From JAWXCH01 sp034440595 (lineage in GTDB: Bacteria; Planctomycetota; Planctomycetia; Pirellulales; JALHPA01), in contig JAWXCH010000590.1 of assembly GCA_034440595.1 (NCBI GenBank), positions 1 through 11,994 on the forward strand: a stretch of 11,994 nt of DNA, read 5' to 3'. Position 1 is the stretch's first letter; every line of letters begins with the position of its first letter. The notes under the pieces were generated by a model. The model saw only the letters and a program-made list of their open reading frames with translations. It ran no database searches and was not told the origin of the DNA. A program made the position numbers and the translations under genes. Shown here one piece after another: positions 5,032 through 11,482 of this stretch.

Positions 5032-6530
5032 TGTCGTCGTTCATGCTCGCGGCTGTATTGGCCGCATCCACCGTTGGTGTTTCGCCCGCGTCTCAGGCCG
5101 TTTTGTCGCATCCTGCGCAAGAACAAGCGGCAGTTGCTGCGAAGCAAAATTCGGCACCTGAAATGACTGCCGAACTGAAAGCAGCGGCACGTGATTTTCG
5201 CATTCAAACCTATGAATCGTTCCGCACGGATCGCGCCGAGTTCAATCGGCGTCGCGCCGCTTGGGACGCCGTCTACCAGGCCTGGGTTCAGGCCGGCAGC
5301 CGCACTGCCGATGAGCCCGTGCTATTGAGCTGGCTGGGTCAGGCTACTCTCCATTCCATTCCAGAACAGTTTGCTTCACTGCCACCGGTGCCGGAGTTCG
5401 GCCAATTGGCCAGCAATGTGCCAAGTGGTGAGGGGGACCATGTCACGATTCAAATTCCAGAGGTGCTGAATCAACCGGGCAGCGCCGACGACGCACAGAA
5501 CCCCTGGGCCGACAATCAGGGTGACTCCGCCGAAGCTCCGCTATATCAGGCACCGAACGGCGCTGATACGACCATTACCGTCAATCCTGATGCGAAGCCC
5601 GAAGCTGAGCCATTTGCGCCACAGGGACCAGTTCCGTCGGGCATTACCGCCGAATTGTCACCAGGGTTTGAAGCAGAGAAACAAGCACCTTCGTTGCTGA
5701 AACATGATGAGAAGTTTGTGAAGGAGCTTGGCAAAGCGGCTGAGAGCCTGCCGAAGGCGCTGTCGGACAATCCGTTCCAGTCACCGGCAGAGGAAAACCG
5801 GGCTGAGCCAACTCCATCTGAACCAGCCCCAAGCGAACCGATCGAAAATCCATTCGGCGAGTCCGCTGCTGTGAATCCAGCGACAGCGCTGCCGACAACA
5901 CCAGAACCAGCAATTGCAAAACAAGCCGCAGTCGATCCAGGCGAGGCACCGGCTTGGAAGCCAATGCCAGCCCCTGCCGATCCGGCGGCCGAGTTGGCAC
6001 GTGCGGTTAAAGCAGAAACAACTGACACCAGCAAGGTCGATCAGATTGAGATCGACGCAGCACCGTTTGATCCTCCAACAGTTGCGCCAGCGCCGGTAGA
6101 GCCAGCTCCTCGGCCTGAAGTGGCACCGCAAGGGGAAGCTGCCAAGGAGCCAGCGATCGATACGACGGAAATTTCTGCACGCGCCGCGGGTTACGAAGTC
6201 GGCCTGCGATCATTGCAATCTGTGCTGCTGGATGAGCAGCAGCTAAATGTTGAAGAGCTGGATGCCTTGGTCACCGATTTGGAATCACTCAAGACGCAGC
6301 GAGATACCCTGCTGCTTTATGAGAAGCTGCTCTCAGCCGAAGATAAAGAGAAACTGCTTTCCACGGCGCGCGAACCGAAGGGAGAGATCACTCAACTGCA
6401 CACGCAAATTGATGCCGAGCGAAAACGATTGGCCGGGCAAACAGGGACCCCCAGCCAGGATCACCAGTTGCAAATTCATCGGCTGGACGATCTTAAGCAG
6501 CGGCTGAACAAGCTGAGCCAGCCGGAGTAG
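5031..6530 (+). CDS. Exported Pro/Ala/Glu-rich protein with helical ends, function unknown
   Basis: 499 aa. Residues 1-23 (M-S-S-F-M-L-A-A-V-L-A-A, then S-P-A-S-Q-A) look like a short signal peptide without a strongly basic start; cleavage would fall near residue 23. Residues 43-115 are predicted mostly helical and contain R-I-Q-T-Y-E-S-F-R and R-R-R-A-A-W-D-A-V-Y-Q-A-W. About 140-375 is a low-complexity stretch rich in Pro, Ala, Glu, Asn and Asp, with repeated N-P-F and P-x-E/P-S-E-P pieces (for example 258-271); it is probably disordered. Residues 385-497 return to helix with Leu-rich spacing (L-L-D-E-Q-Q-L-N-V-E-E-L, D-L-E-S-L, L-L-L-Y-E-K-L-L, R-L-D-D-L-K-Q-R-L), suggesting coiled-coil association. 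No catalytic motif is seen. A periplasmic spacer or scaffold is a guess. The start is supported by AAGGAA 8 nt upstream. The gene converges on the minus-strand 6838-8502 gene. Confidence 0.75.
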   Translation: MSSFMLAAVLAASTVGVSPASQAVLSHPAQEQAAVAAKQNSAPEMTAELKAAARDFRIQTYESFRTDRAEFNRRRAAWDAVYQAWVQAGSRTADEPVLLSWLGQATLHSIPEQFASLPPVPEFGQLASNVPSGEGDHVTIQIPEVLNQPGSADDAQNPWADNQGDSAEAPLYQAPNGADTTITVNPDAKPEAEPFAPQGPVPSGITAELSPGFEAEKQAPSLLKHDEKFVKELGKAAESLPKALSDNPFQSPAEENRAEPTPSEPAPSEPIENPFGESAAVNPATALPTTPEPAIAKQAAVDPGEAPAWKPMPAPADPAAELARAVKAETTDTSKVDQIEIDAAPFDPPTVAPAPVEPAPRPEVAPQGEAAKEPAIDTTEISARAAGYEVGLRSLQSVLLDEQQLNVEELDALVTDLESLKTQRDTLLLYEKLLSAEDKEKLLSTAREPKGEITQLHTQIDAERKRLAGQTGTPSQDHQLQIHRLDDLKQRLNKLSQPE

Positions 6531-6595
6531 CTGGCGTTACCTGAATTGCTTCCGTTGCCGCATCGCTCCGAGTCTCGAAAAACTCGCCCTGTGAT

Positions 6596-6646
6596 TGCTT
6601 ATCTCCCAGACCGATAAGCACTTGCGGTTGTTTTAGAGGCTTTTTT
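6596..6646 (+). terminator. Probable terminator of the Pro/Ala/Glu-rich gene
   Basis: TGCTTATC (6596-6603) and GATAAGCA (6613-6620) form a perfect 8-bp stem with a 9-nt loop, 65 nt after the stop codon. Two T-rich stretches follow, GGTTGTTTT ending at 6634 and CTTTTTT at 6640-6646. Confidence 0.5.
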
Positions 6647-6650
6647 CATG

Positions 6651-6710
6651 TTCAAGGCTACCATGAATATGGACCTTGAACGGACTCCTTATTCAAGGCT
6701 GCCTTGAATA
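6651..6710. repeat. Cluster of TTCAAGG dyads
   Basis: Two inverted repeats built on the same 7-mer lie side by side. The first has TTCAAGG (6651-6657) and CCTTGAA (6674-6680) enclosing a second stem, CCAT-GAAT-ATGG (6661-6672). The other is a perfect 21-bp dyad: TATTCAAGGC (6690-6699), a central T, and GCCTTGAATA (6701-6710). They lie downstream of both convergent genes, so an operator role for either is not obvious. A transcript reading through would fold them as consecutive hairpins. Confidence 0.7.
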
Positions 6711-6741
6711 TAAATTCCGGGGTGATTGCCGAGATAGAAAC

Positions 6742-6818
6742 AAAAAAGCCAGGGTCGTACCGAGCTGAGGCATTGCAACCGAAGTTAGCAATGCGACCCT
6801 GCTCGATTCGACCCTGGC
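6742..6818 (-). terminator. Large nested intrinsic terminator
   Basis: Read on the minus strand, GCCAGGGTCG (6818-6809) pairs perfectly with CGACCCTGGC (6757-6748) and is followed by TTTTTTG, a textbook U-run. Inside it are two further coaxial stems: CGAGC (6805-6801) with GCTCG (6765-6761), and GCATTGC (6794-6788) with GCAATGC (6776-6770), leaving an 11-nt loop. The structure starts 19 nt after the stop codon of the 6838-8502 gene. It is much larger than a usual terminator. Confidence 0.85.
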
Positions 6819-6837
6819 ATCGCAAGCGGCAGCCGAG

Positions 6838-8502
6838 TTATTTGCTGCTTAGTTTTTGTAGCTGTAGCACGACGCGTTCCAATTTGTGTTCCAGCCGATC
6901 CAATCGCTCGCTGATGTCACCTTGGGAGCTTTTGTCGCTGTCGGTCTTAGAAGGCTTGCCCTTCGACGGCGTTTCTTTGTCGCCATCATGGTGCTTGTGG
7001 ACCTTGCCATAGTGCCTGTTTTTAGCGTCATGCTTTGCATGACCACCGTCGCGGTCGCCACCGCGATGGTAACCGGCCATTGCCATGCCGCGTGCCATGA
7101 ATGCACGCCAGCCGTCACGAGCCATTTGTGGGCCACGGCCAAACGAACCCGGCTTTGCACCAAATGGACCGAAGTCAGATCGCGATTTGGCTAGCTTTGG
7201 CGCTGGACGATCGCCACCTTTGCGTTCGCTGGCAAACTGCTTCCATGCCCTGGCGTGGAGTGCATGATGAAATCGTTCGCGATGGAAACTAGCCAACTCG
7301 TGGCGGCCGGAATCGCGACCAAAACCGTGGCGATGCATGCGTCTTGCAAAATCGCTGCTGGAACGTCCTGGCCTTCCACTCCAGTGCCCTCGGCCACGAT
7401 GTTCACCACCCCAATGCTTTGCATGTGGTCCACCAAACTTCGACCAGTTTGCGGCGAACTGACCGTGGTGACGAGAATGTCGACCTCCGGCGTGCATGGA
7501 CCGATGCGGTGGGCCGAAATGGCCACCGTGACGCTTAAAGCCGGGCTTGTGACCCGCCATTTTTCGATCGCCATCATGTGCATGACGCCAGTGCGAGCGA
7601 TGTCCGCCATGAGCAAACTGTTTGCCGTGTCGACGGCCACTAAGCATTGAGTCGTCTTTTCCACCCATACGGCTCATCCAATGGTGCATGGCCGCAAACC
7701 GACCTGGACCAAACGGGCCAAAGGCGAACTGACCTCGCGAGAAATTGCCGCGACGGTGCGACACGTTCTCTTTACGATCGCGGTCCTTGCCGTCACCATC
7801 TTTGCCATCGCGATCACGCGGGCCAAACTCGGGCCGCCCGCCGCGTGGGCCAGGACCGCGTCCAAATTCACCGCGTCCAAATTCGCGTGGTCCAAACTCT
7901 CCACGTCCAAATCCTTCTCGACCGGGCGGAGGCCCGCGGAAACCACGTCGACCTTCTGGTCCACCACGATCGGGTCCACCATCTGGGCCACCTCGTTCTG
8001 GACGAGGGCCTTTACTGTCGCGATCTGCCTTATCGTCGTCCTCGTGAACACCGCCGCGTGGCCCACGATCTCCGTCAGGCCGACGCGCACGAGGTCCACG
8101 ATCTCCTTCTGGCCCACGTTCTTCGCCCGGTCCGCGACCGAATCCAGGCCCGCCAAAACCACGTCCACCAGGGCCAGGACCACCAAAGCCCGGTCCAAAC
8201 CCAGGCGGTGGACCGAAGCCTCTTTCCCGGTCACCACGCTCTGCGCCTGGTCCACGATCTCGGGTTCCGCGATCTCTTGGACCACGCTTGCCGTGATCGT
8301 CATCACCAGCTTCGTCCTTATCGTCGTCTTTGTCGTCGTCCCGCTTCTTTCCATCGTCTTTCGCAGATGATTCTTTTTTATCCCCTGGCGAATCATCGTC
8401 GTGACGGGCTGCGCTAAACTGCAGCGTGCTAAATTGCACGGTGCAAAGTGCCAGCGCGATGGCCAGCGTAGTAAATCCTGATCGCCATAGTCTGAGCAAC
8501 AT
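6838..8502 (-). CDS. Exported Asp/Arg/Gly/His-rich low-complexity protein with C-terminal coiled coil
   Basis: 554 aa, no recognised enzymatic domain. M-L-L-R-L-W-R followed by a hydrophobic run ending F-S-A-A (1-32) is a Sec signal peptide. The mature protein has clear zones: acidic Asp/Lys/Glu (34-70); Arg/Gly/Pro/Phe with many R-G, D-R-G-P and F-G-x-G pieces (71-245), including near-tandem E-F-G-R-G/E-F-G-P units at 197-216; His/Gly/Arg-rich and strongly basic (247-510); and a Lys/Ser/Asp linker. Residues 530-551 have Ile/Leu/Val at 530, 534, 537, 541, 544, 548 and 551, a strict 3-4 heptad pattern, so an oligomerising coiled coil is likely. The His zone might bind metal ions or polyanions; this is inference. 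The start at 8502 is chosen over an open extension to 8601 because GGAGGA lies 8 nt upstream and the signal peptide begins here. Both strands are free of stops across 7.65-8.4 kb because of biased composition. Confidence 0.8.
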   Translation of the reverse strand: MLLRLWRSGFTTLAIALALCTVQFSTLQFSAARHDDDSPGDKKESSAKDDGKKRDDDKDDDKDEAGDDDHGKRGPRDRGTRDRGPGAERGDRERGFGPPPGFGPGFGGPGPGGRGFGGPGFGRGPGEERGPEGDRGPRARRPDGDRGPRGGVHEDDDKADRDSKGPRPERGGPDGGPDRGGPEGRRGFRGPPPGREGFGRGEFGPREFGRGEFGRGPGPRGGRPEFGPRDRDGKDGDGKDRDRKENVSHRRGNFSRGQFAFGPFGPGRFAAMHHWMSRMGGKDDSMLSGRRHGKQFAHGGHRSHWRHAHDGDRKMAGHKPGFKRHGGHFGPPHRSMHAGGRHSRHHGQFAANWSKFGGPHAKHWGGEHRGRGHWSGRPGRSSSDFARRMHRHGFGRDSGRHELASFHRERFHHALHARAWKQFASERKGGDRPAPKLAKSRSDFGPFGAKPGSFGRGPQMARDGWRAFMARGMAMAGYHRGGDRDGGHAKHDAKNRHYGKVHKHHDGDKETPSKGKPSKTDSDKSSQGDISERLDRLEHKLERVVLQLQKLSSK

Positions 8503-8510
8503 GTACTCGA

Positions 8511-8516
8511 TCCTCC
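8511..8516 (-). promoter_or_regulatory. Strong Shine-Dalgarno that fixes the 8502 start
   Basis: GGAGGA on the minus strand with 8 nt to the ATG at 8502. It is the best ribosome binding site in the window and rules against the longer open frame beginning at 8601. Confidence 0.75.
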
Positions 8517-8607
8517 GAACGTGGAAATGAATTATCGCTCCGTCTCGAATGGAGGAGCTATATCTTTGAACAATCAATCGCGTCTTGCACGACGGTAACA
8601 AGTCTCA

Positions 8608-8646
8608 TGCTGGCAACAGACGACACCCTCCGTTCTATTGCCAGCA
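8608..8646. repeat. 9-bp perfect dyad upstream of the Gly/Arg/His-rich gene
   Basis: TGCTGGCAA (8608-8616) and TTGCCAGCA (8638-8646) are perfect complements with a 21-nt interval. The element lies 106-144 bp upstream of the 8502 start, where an operator or leader hairpin would sit. No T-run follows on the minus strand, so it is not a terminator. Confidence 0.5.
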
Positions 8647-8813
8647 GCTTCCCCCTGCAACACTCGCGATCAACAGCGTCTGATCCGACGCACCCAAGAA
8701 CGCACGCTCTGTGCGAGGCTAAGGAATGTAAACCCAGCCGTGGGAGAAAGTATCGCTCAGAGGGGCGAATACTTACAGTATTTTTGAGTGGCTGTGGCAA
8801 CGGTGACGTTTTT

Positions 8814-8860
8814 TGGCAGTTTCCTGCATGCTAGCCTGAACCGCCGGAGAGAAACTGCCA
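8814..8860. repeat. 10-bp perfect dyad
   Basis: TGGCAGTTTC (8814-8823) and GAAACTGCCA (8851-8860) flank 27 nt that contain GCATGC. A T-run lies before the left arm on the plus strand, which is the wrong side for terminating either strand's transcripts in the usual way. It begins 83 nt beyond the stop codon of the minus-strand lipoprotein gene. Confidence 0.5.
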
Positions 8861-8942
8861 GCGGGACTATAGACTATGACTGCTTGTTGCCAGGTCGTCA
8901 GCGACTCTGGGCAGTGCGAAGCAAGTTCGCCGCAACCAGTCG

Positions 8943-10472
8943 CTACCGCGTAGGAGTCCAGTCCAGCCGGTCGTCGCGAGGGGCAGTCGCTGTTCGTGAA
9001 CTGCCAGGACGAACCATGACACTGCGTAGCGCCGATCCATCACCGGTAGAATTTGAGGTAGATCGAATCGCCATCGGACTAGGCAAGCTCGACACTGGCG
9101 AGGAATCGCTTGTTGAGTCACTGGAGGATGCAGACGTGCTCACCGTATCGCCAGACATTGTGGCGGTGGAGTGATCTGGAAACACTGGTGCGTCCTGAAT
9201 TGGGCTGGCCGTAGTATCCTTCAGCCGGCCTGGTTCAACCACGGGGCCGGCACCTCGCAGCGATGGCAATTGTGCACTCGGTGGTTTTGAATTCGGCAGG
9301 TTGGGGTTCGGTGCAACCCAGTTTGCGCGCGCTCTTCTCAATCGCTCTTCATTCAAACGAGCCGCTTCGTCGCGACTTTCGTCCGATAGCACAGTACTCG
9401 ATTGACCTGAACTAGATTGGCGTTGGCCGGTTCGCGTTGAACTTCCACTCGCCGACCGATCTAGTGTGGTACGTTCAACCGCCATGCTGGCCGTTCGCGA
9501 GCTTGCATAACCACGCGCCACATTGGCACCCGGCGACAGTTGGATCAGCATGGTCTGATTGGCTTCCAGGCGGCGGCCATCCAATGTCGTCAAACGGACG
9601 AACAGCACCAGTCGCTCCGACTGCGGCGGCCGATTGGGCCAACGTAGTTCAAAATGATAGCCCTCGCCAAACGTCGTCTTTTTGAAATGCTGTGCAACTT
9701 CGTCCGAACGAAAATTCCAGCGAGCAACACGGCCCGCCGGACCCTTAATGTCAGGGTCGACCAGCACGATCGACACCTCGCCCGGTTCTTCGACAAGCTG
9801 ATCCTGCTGGTCCTTTGGGGCAAAGACAACCATCACTCCTTCATCCCCTTCGATACGATCAACATTGTGACCACCGGTCAGGCGACGGTTGAGCGAAATC
9901 TTGACGGCACCACTGGTTGGCACATTCGATCGATTAAATCGCTCTCCGTCCAAATCATCGCGGGCCGACACTGCACGAATGCCTGTCGAAGGTCGCGAAC
10001 GATACTGGGACGAGCCGCCTGGCAATAGCGGGTCCACTTCTCCTTCCAACTCGACCTTGGGCAGGATTAGATCATCCGGGTCGGTCGGTTGTCGCCGTTC
10101 ACGCGGTGCGGGGGGCAATTCATCGGGCGAGCCGATATCTTCCGAACTACTCAAAGGAACTCGTTTCGGAGGTGGCAGCGTGGAGGGCGCTCCGGAAGGA
10201 TCGTTGATGCCAAGATCCTTCTTCAAGGCCTCGTTTTCTCGCTGCGTGGATTTTAATTTTTCGCAGGCCTCTGAATAGGCGTCCTGCAAGTAATAGATTT
10301 CGTCTTCCAGCAGGCGTAACTCGTGTTCGCGCATTTCGCGATTTGGATCGGATTTACAGCCGCTACTTGGCAAAAGCAGAAACATGAGCCCGAGAGAAAA
10401 CAACTGCACCACGGCGCGCTGCGACCGGACCGCAATCCGGTGACCAAACGTGTGTGGCAGTTTTTCTGGCAT
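8943..10472 (-). CDS. Coiled-coil lipoprotein, function unknown
   Basis: 509 aa. A basic N-terminus (H-R-I-A-V-R-S-Q-R) precedes a hydrophobic stretch (21-34) and P-S-S-G-C (35-39), a relaxed lipobox with Cys39 as the likely lipidated residue; Lys40 at +2 suggests outer-membrane sorting. Residues 46-88 (R-E-M-R-E-H-E-L-R-L-L-E-D-E-I-Y and on to E-A-L-K-K-D-L) form a probable coiled coil. A Pro/Ser/Asp-rich linker (90-185) leads to an apparently folded beta-type region (188-314; V-K-I-S-L-N-R-R-L-T-G-G, G-V-M-V-V-F-A-P, R-L-V-L-F-V-R-L-T-T). Residues 315-509 are Ser/Thr/Arg/Pro-rich and probably disordered, ending in a basic tail. GAGG lies 7 nt before the ATG, supporting the start. It is 136 nt downstream of clpP on the same strand and may share read-through. 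No family is recognised with certainty; a structural envelope role is only plausible. Confidence 0.8.
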   Translation of the reverse strand: MPEKLPHTFGHRIAVRSQRAVVQLFSLGLMFLLLPSSGCKSDPNREMREHELRLLEDEIYYLQDAYSEACEKLKSTQRENEALKKDLGINDPSGAPSTLPPPKRVPLSSSEDIGSPDELPPAPRERRQPTDPDDLILPKVELEGEVDPLLPGGSSQYRSRPSTGIRAVSARDDLDGERFNRSNVPTSGAVKISLNRRLTGGHNVDRIEGDEGVMVVFAPKDQQDQLVEEPGEVSIVLVDPDIKGPAGRVARWNFRSDEVAQHFKKTTFGEGYHFELRWPNRPPQSERLVLFVRLTTLDGRRLEANQTMLIQLSPGANVARGYASSRTASMAVERTTLDRSASGSSTRTGQRQSSSGQSSTVLSDESRDEAARLNEERLRRARANWVAPNPNLPNSKPPSAQLPSLRGAGPVVEPGRLKDTTASPIQDAPVFPDHSTATMSGDTVSTSASSSDSTSDSSPVSSLPSPMAIRSTSNSTGDGSALRSVMVRPGSSRTATAPRDDRLDWTPTR

Positions 10473-10479
10473 CAGAGCG

Positions 10480-10483
10480 CCTC
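10480..10483 (-). promoter_or_regulatory. Ribosome binding site of the coiled-coil lipoprotein gene
   Basis: GAGG on the minus strand, 7 nt before the ATG at 10472. It supports the start that includes the basic N-region of the signal peptide. Confidence 0.5.
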
Positions 10484-10598
10484 ATGCGCTAGTTTAGGCC
10501 TACTCATCCATGAGCAAGCTGGCGAATCGTCAACAACGCCTCTCGGCCAATACCATTCAATTCGATAAGCCGACGTTCAATAACTCTTGGCGACAACA

Positions 10599-10620
10599 CC
10601 GACGACAATTACGTCGTCGG
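10599..10620 (-). terminator. Hairpin spanning the clpP stop codon
   Basis: CCGACGAC and GTCGTCGG form a perfect 8-bp stem (10613-10620 with 10599-10606) with the TAA stop in the 6-nt loop. TGTTGTCGCC follows on the minus strand, so there is no real U-run. It may protect the 3' end or weakly terminate, which would let some transcripts continue into the lipoprotein gene. Confidence 0.4.
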
Positions 10621-11208
10621 CTTCACTTCCATCTTTTCAATCACCTGATCGATCAACTTATATTCCATTGCTTCGTCAGCGGTCATAAACCGATCACGAT
10701 CGGTGTCCTTTTCGATCTTGTCGAGCGGGTGCCCCGTATGCTTGAGCAGGATCGCGTTTAGCCGCTCCTTGATCTTCTTGAATTCCTTGGCATGGATCAT
10801 GATCTCTTCGGCGGTGCCTTCCATGCCGGCCAGCGGCTGGTGAATCATAATGCGTGCATTCGGCAACGCGCGGCGTTTTCCTTTGGCACCTGCGGTTAGC
10901 AACACGGCACCCATCGAGGCACACTGACCAATGCAGTAGGTCGCCACATCACATGTGACAAACTGCATCGTGTCATAGATCGCCAGACCGGCGGTCACGC
11001 TGCCACCAGGGGAGTTGATATATAAGTGGATATCCGCTTTGGGGTCTTCGGATTGTAGGAACAGCAACTGTGCGACGATGACGTTGGCGGTTTCGTCGTT
11101 GACCTGCGAACCGAGGAATACGATGCGATCCTTCAGCAGGCGGCTGTAGATATCCATCGCCCGCTCTTCGCGGCCGTTCTTTTCAATGACGTAAGGAATC
11201 AAAGGCAT
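10609..11208 (-). CDS. clpP: ATP-dependent Clp protease proteolytic subunit (complete copy)
   Basis: 199 aa, full length for ClpP, the cytoplasmic tetradecameric serine peptidase that degrades proteins unfolded by ClpX, ClpA or ClpC ATPases. The catalytic triad is intact: Ser98 in C-A-S-M-G-A, His123 in M-I-H-Q-P and Asp172 in D-T-D-R-D-R-F. The glycine-rich strand I-N-S-P-G-G-S-V-T-A-G (64-74) and the N-terminal Y-S-R-L-L-K-D-R-I-V-F-L-G (21-33) are typical. The start M-P-L-I-P-Y-V-I-E matches usual ClpP starts; no strong Shine-Dalgarno is visible. It follows a second clpP copy by 274 nt on the same strand, with a possible promoter of its own at 11310-11315. The C-terminal tails of the two copies differ, basic/neutral here and acidic in the other. 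Family assignment is certain; which ATPase it partners cannot be seen. Confidence 0.97.
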   Translation of the reverse strand: MPLIPYVIEKNGREERAMDIYSRLLKDRIVFLGSQVNDETANVIVAQLLFLQSEDPKADIHLYINSPGGSVTAGLAIYDTMQFVTCDVATYCIGQCASMGAVLLTAGAKGKRRALPNARIMIHQPLAGMEGTAEEIMIHAKEFKKIKERLNAILLKHTGHPLDKIEKDTDRDRFMTADEAMEYKLIDQVIEKMEVKPTT

Positions 11209-11279
11209 AGGTGGATCATTTCCCGCCCGAGTGCCGTTGCCGACACCAGGGCCTAGATTTTTCAGGTTGTGATGAACAA

Positions 11280-11308
11280 CCGCCGCACCGATCTTTGGAC
11301 GGCGGCGG
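11280..11308 (-). repeat. GC-rich hairpin in the clpP leader
   Basis: CCGCCGC (11280-11286) and GCGGCGG (11302-11308) are perfect complements with a 15-nt loop. The stem starts right after the TATAAT at 11315-11310, so it would form near the 5' end of a transcript initiated there. A terminator for the upstream clpP copy is the alternative: TTGTTCATC follows on the minus strand. Confidence 0.45.
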
Positions 11309-11309
11309 G

Positions 11310-11315
11310 ATTATA
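11310..11315 (-). promoter_or_regulatory. Candidate -10 box of the downstream clpP
   Basis: An exact TATAAT on the minus strand, about 100 nt upstream of the clpP start at 11208. TG stands one base further upstream than in a standard extended -10. At 17-18 nt spacing the -35 region is GC-rich and does not match TTGACA, so an activator or alternative recognition would be needed. Confidence 0.4.
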
Positions 11316-11482
11316 CGCAGAACCACGCGGAATCGCCGCTAGCGATTTCGGCCAATTTGGGAGATTTTTTATCCGAAGCAGCCACACGGTATCGGCCAAT
11401 CGCCAACTGTTCGCTACTTACCCAAACTGCCAGGTTTTTCCAGAATCCATCCAAAGGTCGTGTCCCAGGACCGTACCGTCGG

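Larger units (their letters stand above)
6531..6837. other. Gene-free convergent gap (307 bp)
   Basis: The gap lies between the ends of two convergent genes, so no promoter is needed for either. It holds a hairpin followed by T-rich sequence (6596-6646), a set of TTCAAGG dyads (6651-6710) and the nested terminator of the minus-strand gene (6742-6818). No coding frame here looks real. Confidence 0.6.
8503..8942. other. Gene-free gap upstream of the Gly/Arg/His-rich gene (440 bp)
   Basis: Both flanking genes run on the minus strand. The gap holds the leader and presumably the promoter of the 6838-8502 gene, and the 3' side of the 8943-10472 lipoprotein gene. I found no good -35/-10 pair and no standard terminator. 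Visible structures are the dyads at 8608-8646 and 8814-8860 and a small stem at 8890-8910 (CCAGGTCG with CGACTCTGG, one bulge). Short plus-strand frames here lack any protein signature. Confidence 0.55.

Noticed and set aside
5546..6034. 162-aa minus-strand Gly/Ala/Ser-rich frame
   Set aside because: It is the shadow of the Pro/Ala/Glu-rich segment of the 5031-6530 gene.
7850..8300. Repetitive ccacgtccaa/gggccacc-type sequence considered as a CRISPR or minisatellite array
   Set aside because: Units are irregular, in phase with codons and encode R-G/F-G repeats, so this is coding low complexity. There are no constant repeats with unique spacers.
7647..8417. Long open frames on the plus strand and in a second minus-strand frame within the Gly/Arg/His-rich gene
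   Set aside because: They arise from the biased repetitive composition of the real gene. They lack a signal peptide, a good ribosome binding site or any domain, whereas the 6838-8502 frame has all of its start signals.
8607..8834. 75-aa plus-strand frame in the 8.5-8.9 kb gap
   Set aside because: No ribosome binding site, no hydrophobic or domain pattern, and composition typical of random open sequence.
8788..9174. 128-aa plus-strand frame opposite the lipoprotein tail
   Set aside because: Antisense to the Ser/Arg-rich C-terminus of the lipoprotein, whose low complexity leaves the opposite strand open.
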